Source of the DNA: an uncultured bacterium
GTDB lineage: Bacteria > Bacillota > Clostridia > Lachnospirales > Lachnospiraceae
NCBI GenBank assembly: GCA_947088515.1
Contig: CAMUHA010000011.1
Span: forward strand, 1 to 33,791
DNA length: 33,791 nt
Direction: 5' to 3'
Positions 24,061 to 30,181 of this stretch are shown in pieces; within the stretch, counting starts at the first letter, position 1; every line of letters begins with the position of its first letter. The notes beneath the pieces were generated by a model, which made no database searches, was not told the DNA's origin, and saw only the letters and a list, made by a program, of their open reading frames with translations. The translations under genes were made by a program, and so were the position numbers.

Positions 24061-25484
24061 AAAATCACAAATTTTTTCCTCATCCCAGTTAATTTTCTTA
24101 TGAAAAGTTCTATTGTATAGTTCTTTTTTGCTAACTGGAAAAATTTATCTGTCAGCCCATCCTCTCTTATTTTTTGCAGATTCAGTAAAAGAACCCCCGA
24201 ATTTATATAGTGATTCATAAAAGGTATATCCAGCTCTTTGAGCTTTTGGAATCTCCACTCATCCGGGTAATAATAGCCAGGCGCTTTAACTCCTGCCACA
24301 TAGTTATTATCCAGTGCATATCTGTACAAATTTGATAAATCAGCGCAGACAATCAAATCTGTGTCAAGATATATCATTTTATTTATATCTTTTAACAATT
24401 CGGCCAAATATAATCTGTAAAATGCAGTTTTGGTTATGTGGGCTGTATGTATCTGGACAGGTTCCAGCAAAGTGTCATTTATTTCATGAAATGTGACCTT
24501 AAAATTAGAAAACTCATCTCCCAGAGATTCTATTTTTAATTTATCTCCCTTTGCAAAATCTTTTGTCACAAGACAATGAATATCGTAAAATGTTGATTCT
24601 TTGGCTGTGCTTAGAAGCGATGTAATGGTAACGCCCATCTGCATAGCATAATTTCCATCCGATGCCATCGCAATCGGAATTACTGTATTTGATTCCACCA
24701 TAACCGTTGGCAGAAATTTTACTTTCGCATTATCATCAATCATTTTTCTTATGAAAATTCCTGTAAGCCACTCTGATATATACATTCTCTTATCTGACAT
24801 ATCAATCTGATTTTCCACTTCACCTAATATATCAAAAATAAATTTACAGTATTGGAAGAAAACTTTCTTTTTCATAATAAAGATATTGCAAAAGTACAGT
24901 CTGCTGTCATCAAGATATGCTTTAGCGCTTTGGCAATACTCCGGATAACGCTCTTTGAGAACATCAATTGCTGTTCCCAATTCTTTGATATCAAAATTTC
25001 TTTCAAAATGCTCATATGCCGATACCCTCCATTGAGGCATAGGCACAATTAAATCAAACTGCCTGCATAATCTTTGAACCTTTTGTTCTCCATACCCAAG
25101 CTTATTAACAATATAATTTTCGTCAATACCCCCCCCCATTTCAATTACCGGTATTTCAGAATCCGTAAAGCACAGATGTCTCCTGTAATGAAAATGGCCA
25201 ATATAATCTGGTTCACCTATTTTTTCATAATTTTTCCATGCCCAGTATATTGAAGTTAATTCATTATATATCAGATTTTTTTCTGAAATATTATCTCCCT
25301 CATCATCCCCAATACAATTCTCCATCAACCATTTTAAATCCTTATTATTGTTTTCCCTGGCAATTTTTCTTCCTGCGTGAACAGGCACAAAAACTTTATT
25401 TTTAAGTAATGCGTCTTTCTTGTGATAAGTGACCAATATTTTAATTTCTGTCCCTTTTATGTTTTTTGATTTCTTACTTTTCAT
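24048..25484 (-). CDS. DUF4422-GT8 glycosyltransferase, probably frameshifted near its end
   Basis: A 478-residue protein of two parts. Residues about 12-260 match DUF4422 of capsule glycosyltransferases: ILVTYHKKDALL, LTSIYWAWKNY and IGHFHYRRHLCF. Residues about 270-450 form a GT8 (galactosyl/glucosyltransferase-like) domain, with VIPIAMASDGNYAMQMGV, the metal-binding DTD in MIYLDTDLIVCADL and HYINSGVLLLNL. Usual GT8 domains continue with a QD-x-x-N element and a late His motif; neither is seen. After AKK the frame turns into KNYTIELFIRKLTGMRKKF and stops, consistent with a one-base loss in an A run at 24124-24129. It would add a hexose to a surface glycan. It is downstream in the cluster, 40 bases after the FrhB fusion. 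Confidence 0.8.
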   Translation of the reverse strand: MKSKKSKNIKGTEIKILVTYHKKDALLKNKVFVPVHAGRKIARENNNKDLKWLMENCIGDDEGDNISEKNLIYNELTSIYWAWKNYEKIGEPDYIGHFHYRRHLCFTDSEIPVIEMGGGIDENYIVNKLGYGEQKVQRLCRQFDLIVPMPQWRVSAYEHFERNFDIKELGTAIDVLKERYPEYCQSAKAYLDDSRLYFCNIFIMKKKVFFQYCKFIFDILGEVENQIDMSDKRMYISEWLTGIFIRKMIDDNAKVKFLPTVMVESNTVIPIAMASDGNYAMQMGVTITSLLSTAKESTFYDIHCLVTKDFAKGDKLKIESLGDEFSNFKVTFHEINDTLLEPVQIHTAHITKTAFYRLYLAELLKDINKMIYLDTDLIVCADLSNLYRYALDNNYVAGVKAPGYYYPDEWRFQKLKELDIPFMNHYINSGVLLLNLQKIREDGLTDKFFQLAKKNYTIELFIRKLTGMRKKFVILCTE

Positions 25485-25524
25485 AAGCTCCGCTCCTCTA
25501 TGGACTTTTTACTCATTTGAAAAT

Positions 25525-28161
25525 TTATTTTTTCTCCAGTTCGTTCAGTTTTTTTGCCATTATTTCAAATTCTTTTTCTATTTTTCCTATCCTTTCATCA
25601 TATTCTTTTAAACTTACAAACCGTTCCCACGCTGTTATTTTTTTATTAACTACATTTGCAATATATATCTGTGGCATTTTGGTACTGTATGTCATCTGCA
25701 CAAACTGGGCTTCAACAAAATAATCAGTGGTTCTTTTAATGGTCAGCACACCAAAAGGTACCGGGGTATCTGCTACCGGACTTCCAAGGCTCCCCTGAAC
25801 CTGCTGGAAATAAGAATTATCCGGCAGTTTATCAATAATATCCTGCACTTTACAGCCTTTTGATAAGCCAAGCTGCCAGATGTCCCCATACGCATTAAGG
25901 TGGCTTATCTTTTCCCTGATACTATTTATTTCCTTGCCCATTCTGTCTATCTGGGGTAATATCATTTCCATCGCATATTCCCCAGACGCCATTTTTTTCT
26001 CTTTGGGAAACGCCAGAGCGCTTTTTAACCAGTTAAGTGAACGTTCTTTTTCTCTCTTTAAAATTTTATCTGCTTTGTTATAATTAAAATCATCTATCAG
26101 TGAAATTACACGTTTAACGCTATTGCTCTCCAAATCAGTTATCAAATGCCTGTCCAGTCCCAGCCTTCCCAGCAGCTCCTGAAATCTCCCTAATCCCCGC
26201 AGAGCATTGGCAATACATATAAACTTCTTGTGGAAAATAATCGAAAAGCATCCTCCGTGATAAGAATCTGTAATTACGTATCTGCTGTTTTTTATATACC
26301 ACAGCCAGTCTTCCGGTTTCTTTATATCAGCTTCTTTAAGCTGTAAATAATGCCTGGACATCTCAGGATGCTCTATATCATAGGCACACCAAACTGGCAG
26401 ATGATATTTTTCTGCCACTTCACTAATTAAATTTTTCTTTTCGATATTGCCGTCAAGAATATAAGCGAAAATAAATTCTCCTGCAATGTTCTTTTCCACA
26501 CCATCCGCCATTTCCTTAAACATCATCTCATCGGGCAAAAACACTGGGTCCAACACCTGCGACGGATGAAAATCAAATGTATCTTCACACACCCTGACTG
26601 CCTCGTTTTCCCTTACCGATATCTGGTCAAACCGGCTTAGCAAATAGGAGATTACATATTTATCATCTTCCGTTCCCTCAAAATGGTCCGCTCCTATAGA
26701 TGTGGCATAAGATATTTTTTTATGCTTTCCCGTAACAAAATCCAGAAAGAAATAATACATATGAGCGTATATCTTAGGGTTCCATAGCTGGTCTGACCCC
26801 AGCATAAAAGTGTCACAACTGTTGTTTAAGAGATTTAGCTCCGGCGTTTGGTATATCCCATATTCTTTACTTAAATTATAATTTTTTCTGCCAAAGTCAA
26901 GGGCTATCCGGTTTCTGCCCGGTGAAAAATAGTCCGTTTCCCATAATTCTTTCGGCTTGTTTATCATTAATACGCTGTATCCCATTTCTTCCAGTTTTTT
27001 ATATAGGGCATAGGCAGTAAATATTGCTCCAAAGTTTCTTGCAAACCAGGTAGTAACCAAACCAATGTCATAATGAAATGTCAGACACATATTTACAGCT
27101 GTGTCAAATTTTTTATTGGAAAATTCCCGGAAAAATCTGTCTCTGGCAAAGTGATGTCTGAAAGGCTCAAATACAGTGCGGTTACAAGTCTGATGGATAA
27201 ACGTCAAAGGAACTGTTTCTTTTTTAATAATTAATTTGCAGTCATGGAATAATTGTTTCCCTTTCTCATTATTAATCAGGACAAGAGAAGTCCCTTTTCC
27301 ATCATTTAAGCTTGCGTCATATTTTTCTATATTCCAGAAATCCCCCAGGCTGATATCCCCTTGTCTGGGCAGCTTTGAAAACCGGCACTCTTCACAAACG
27401 CTGTTCAGAGACATATTATTTAAAAAAGCTTTATAAAAAGAATCTTCAAAAGTTCTTTTCCGTACCGGCGCTTCTTCTTTAAAATAAACATTCATTTCTG
27501 AAGACCAGCCAAAAACAGTTTTGTCTCTAAAATCAATTCTTTCTATTTTTTTGTAATCATACTCATCCTGTAAATATTTGACCAATACTTTGGGCGAAGG
27601 TATCCCATGACAGATTAAATCTATTGTATGCAGTCCATCGTATTCCTTCCCAAGAAAAGAAAAAAGCCCTGCTACCTGACAGGGACACCCTGAAAATAAA
27701 ACACTTTCTCCTTTTTCAAGCTTTTCCCTTATCTGTAAATAAGTTTTTCCCACACTGGCCTGAACATATTTGCTGCCTCCTATCTGCTCTAATTCTTCTT
27801 CTGTTTTCGCCAGGATAAATCCAGTCCTGAAATCTTTTTTCCAGACCACACCAACAGCCCACCCACCCTTTTGAATCATCTCACGGGCAAGCGCAGTATA
27901 AATTCCTCCTGACGCACATTTATCTCTGATATCGTCTTTTGCCCATGCCGCATAGCATTCCGGGCGGGCAGCATTTTCAAATGAATTTATAATCTGTGGA
28001 CATACGGTCAGACATTTCCCACAGTCTGTACATTTTCCCTTATCAATAACCGCCTTCAGGAAGCCGATCTCATTTTCCTTCACACTTACCGCACCAAAGG
28101 GACAAATGTTTTCACAAGCGCCGCACCCATAGCACCCTTTTATTTTTTCACATACATTCAT
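25525..28161 (-). CDS. Ferredoxin/FrhB-like protein fused to polysaccharide pyruvyl transferase
   Basis: About 878 residues. The N-terminus holds two 4Fe-4S motifs, CYGCGACENICP (near 9) and CTDCGKCLTVCP (near 42). An F420 hydrogenase beta-subunit-like domain (to about 340) follows, with CASGGIYTALA, LFSGCPCQVAGL and DLICHGIPSPKV. A polysaccharide pyruvyl transferase domain spans about 355-690, with TTWFARNFGAIFTAYAL, FMLGSDQLWNP and VITDSYHGGCFS. The last 180 residues are variable and end in a coiled-coil-like stretch. Such fusions occur in surface-glycan loci of gut bacteria; pyruvyl ketal addition coupled to a redox domain is assumed but not shown. ATG at 28161 overlaps the acyltransferase stop by 14 bases, with GGAAGGG upstream. 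Confidence 0.85.
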   Translation of the reverse strand: MNVCEKIKGCYGCGACENICPFGAVSVKENEIGFLKAVIDKGKCTDCGKCLTVCPQIINSFENAARPECYAAWAKDDIRDKCASGGIYTALAREMIQKGGWAVGVVWKKDFRTGFILAKTEEELEQIGGSKYVQASVGKTYLQIREKLEKGESVLFSGCPCQVAGLFSFLGKEYDGLHTIDLICHGIPSPKVLVKYLQDEYDYKKIERIDFRDKTVFGWSSEMNVYFKEEAPVRKRTFEDSFYKAFLNNMSLNSVCEECRFSKLPRQGDISLGDFWNIEKYDASLNDGKGTSLVLINNEKGKQLFHDCKLIIKKETVPLTFIHQTCNRTVFEPFRHHFARDRFFREFSNKKFDTAVNMCLTFHYDIGLVTTWFARNFGAIFTAYALYKKLEEMGYSVLMINKPKELWETDYFSPGRNRIALDFGRKNYNLSKEYGIYQTPELNLLNNSCDTFMLGSDQLWNPKIYAHMYYFFLDFVTGKHKKISYATSIGADHFEGTEDDKYVISYLLSRFDQISVRENEAVRVCEDTFDFHPSQVLDPVFLPDEMMFKEMADGVEKNIAGEFIFAYILDGNIEKKNLISEVAEKYHLPVWCAYDIEHPEMSRHYLQLKEADIKKPEDWLWYIKNSRYVITDSYHGGCFSIIFHKKFICIANALRGLGRFQELLGRLGLDRHLITDLESNSVKRVISLIDDFNYNKADKILKREKERSLNWLKSALAFPKEKKMASGEYAMEMILPQIDRMGKEINSIREKISHLNAYGDIWQLGLSKGCKVQDIIDKLPDNSYFQQVQGSLGSPVADTPVPFGVLTIKRTTDYFVEAQFVQMTYSTKMPQIYIANVVNKKITAWERFVSLKEYDERIGKIEKEFEIMAKKLNELEKK

Positions 28162-29254
28162 TCCCGTTAATCCCTTCCATGCTGAGATTGATATACTCTT
28201 CCCCGCACAGCGCAATATTTTCATCCACCGGCTGACGACTCCATGCAATATTTCTTCTTATCACCCTTGCTGGATTTCCTGCAATTATACAGTTATTGGT
28301 ATAACTCTTTTTTACCAAACTTCCCGCGCCAATCACTGACCCGTTCCCAATTTCTGTTCCATGTAAAATAACTGTCCGCAGTCCAACCCACACGTGCTCC
28401 CCAATCTTAATTTCTTTTTTATGCGCTGGAAGTTTATCCAATGAATTGACTGACTGCCAGGTTATACAGTCAAAAATTAAATGTCCATCGCCGCAAAGCA
28501 CACTTATATCATGGGAAAACATACTATCTTTTCCTATTGTTATTTTCATACCATGACCTGCTGAAATACAGACATTATTTCCAAATGTACATTTATCGCA
28601 TATTTGTAACTTGCCGCCAAACAATCCCATTCGTCCATCCAAAAACTTACAGTTATCTCCAATAGTCAATACCGGCGCACAGGACGCTCCTGCCTTCAGT
28701 TCTCTAGCAATAATTTTGAAATCATCTTCAAACACCACCCAACTTTCCATGCTTATCTTACAGTTATTTCCACAAATAATACGCAGGGACTTTTTGATTT
28801 CCATCCGGCCCATATCCACCTGGTTTCCATATCCCTCAATAATAACCTGACACTTATCCGGAAGTTTGGAAACACAATTGCCCCACTCATCCTGGTACTT
28901 TTTTGTTACCACAACCGGCTTATGATGGATATAAAATACATCATTTGCTCCATAACCATAGGACCGGAACATCTCATGGGACTTGTCCGTCTCTTGCGGA
29001 AAGACAATAATATAGAAATCATTGCTTCTGTTATTTATTTCAAATATATGCCTTATTTCAGGCATATCCTTTCTGATTAGAGAAGCTGTCACTGTCACAA
29101 AGAAGGCAAATTTATCCACAAAACTCTTTAGAATATATTCACTTAATTTGTTGTCCTTCTCCCATCCTCCCCACAAAACCAGCTTCCGCCCTTTTGCCTT
29201 ATGAGAAATTGTATCAACAACAATATCTTCAATTTTTCTGTCTGTTTTAATCAT
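28148..29254 (-). CDS. Hexapeptide-repeat (left-handed beta helix) acyltransferase with N-terminal extra domain
   Basis: About 368 residues. The first 130 form an unassigned alpha/beta region that begins KLVLWGGWEKD, perhaps Rossmann-like. From about 150 the left-handed beta helix shows repeated I-G-x-x-C/V hexapeptides: LTIGDNCKFLDG, LQICDKCTFGNN, ITIGKDSMFSHD, IKIGEHVWVGLRTVILHG and IGNGSVIGAGSLV. It ends in the CIIAGNPARVIRR tail of maltose-acetyltransferase-like enzymes. It should O- or N-acetylate a sugar in the cluster's glycan. ATG at 29254 is used; a GTG six codons earlier is possible and the ribosome site (GGTGGGG) is weak. It lies 64 bases after the activase gene and overlaps the next gene, so it belongs to the same operon. 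Confidence 0.82.
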   Translation of the reverse strand: MIKTDRKIEDIVVDTISHKAKGRKLVLWGGWEKDNKLSEYILKSFVDKFAFFVTVTASLIRKDMPEIRHIFEINNRSNDFYIIVFPQETDKSHEMFRSYGYGANDVFYIHHKPVVVTKKYQDEWGNCVSKLPDKCQVIIEGYGNQVDMGRMEIKKSLRIICGNNCKISMESWVVFEDDFKIIARELKAGASCAPVLTIGDNCKFLDGRMGLFGGKLQICDKCTFGNNVCISAGHGMKITIGKDSMFSHDISVLCGDGHLIFDCITWQSVNSLDKLPAHKKEIKIGEHVWVGLRTVILHGTEIGNGSVIGAGSLVKKSYTNNCIIAGNPARVIRRNIAWSRQPVDENIALCGEEYINLSMEGINGNECM

Positions 29255-29318
29255 TTTTACGTCCCCACCCACATATTGCAGGCTCTGCGATACTGCTCCA
29301 ATAGAGTAAACTTTATAT

Positions 29319-30179
29319 CTACAACAGATTGACTGTACACTTTATTCCCATCTGTGAAAAATAATTTTTTACCTGATTTAACCGTTCTGTTTCAATTGTT
29401 TGATATCTCTTATAATTTTCTCCCAGCCGTTCGTACTTCTTTTCTCCAAGATTATGTACACCGAATATCTCAACATGTTCCGGCGGGAAGCGGCAAATCA
29501 GCCTGCCAATTTCCATAATATTTGAATCTGTCAGCGTTACACCTTCTGCCAGAGGAACCCGGTATACAATCTTCTCTCCCGGAACCCTTGCATACAGATA
29601 TTCCAGATTGTTCAGAAACCTTTCCAAATTTCCTCCAAGCGTCTTTCGGCAAACCTCCGGTTCCAGCGATTTAATGTCAACATAGAAATAATCTGCCCGG
29701 CAAACTGCCCATTCCAGTATATCTTGAGAAACAAAAAGCGCGGTTTCAATACATACAGACACACCTGCCTGATTTAGTTTTTCAAGCAACCTATCATATT
29801 CTTTTAAAAACAAAAGACATTCCCCGCCTGAAAAAGTTACCCCTCCCCCATCCTGAAAAAAAGCTGAGTCCTTAAGGATTTCGGCTAAAAGCTGTTCCTG
29901 CGTATAATACTGTCCAAAAATTCCTACCGCCCCATAAGGACACTTTTCCAGGTCCGCTTCCAGCTCCTTACCCCCTTGCCGGGCATTACATTGCTCTCTC
30001 CGGCTGCAGGCTTCCACGCAGCGCTCCGCCATATAATAGAACTGCTTTTCCTTTTTTATGTTTTCCGGGTTTGCACACCAGGGACAATGAAGAGAACATC
30101 CTTTAAAGAATACTGTTGTACGGATTCCCGGTCCGTCATGAACGCAAAACCTTTGTATATTTGTAATTAATGGGTCCAA
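29319..30179 (-). CDS. Glycyl radical enzyme activating protein (radical SAM)
   Basis: About 286 residues. The hallmark VHDGPGIRTTVFFKGC (near residue 12) leads into CSLHCPWCANPE, giving the CxxxCxxC cluster site, and SGGECLLF follows near 135. Between them, an insert with Cys at about four places (CVEACSRREQCN and KCPYGAVG) could hold one auxiliary Fe-S cluster; many activases have two, so it is reduced. The enzyme uses SAM to make the Gly radical on its partner, here clearly the neighbouring fusion protein. TTG at 30179 is preferred: GGGGG lies 7 bases upstream, and it is two bases after the partner's stop. An ATG at 30200, overlapping the partner, has no ribosome site but is possible. Confidence 0.88.
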   Translation of the reverse strand: MDPLITNIQRFCVHDGPGIRTTVFFKGCSLHCPWCANPENIKKEKQFYYMAERCVEACSRREQCNARQGGKELEADLEKCPYGAVGIFGQYYTQEQLLAEILKDSAFFQDGGGVTFSGGECLLFLKEYDRLLEKLNQAGVSVCIETALFVSQDILEWAVCRADYFYVDIKSLEPEVCRKTLGGNLERFLNNLEYLYARVPGEKIVYRVPLAEGVTLTDSNIMEIGRLICRFPPEHVEIFGVHNLGEKKYERLGENYKRYQTIETERLNQVKNYFSQMGIKCTVNLL

Positions 30180-30181
30180 GC

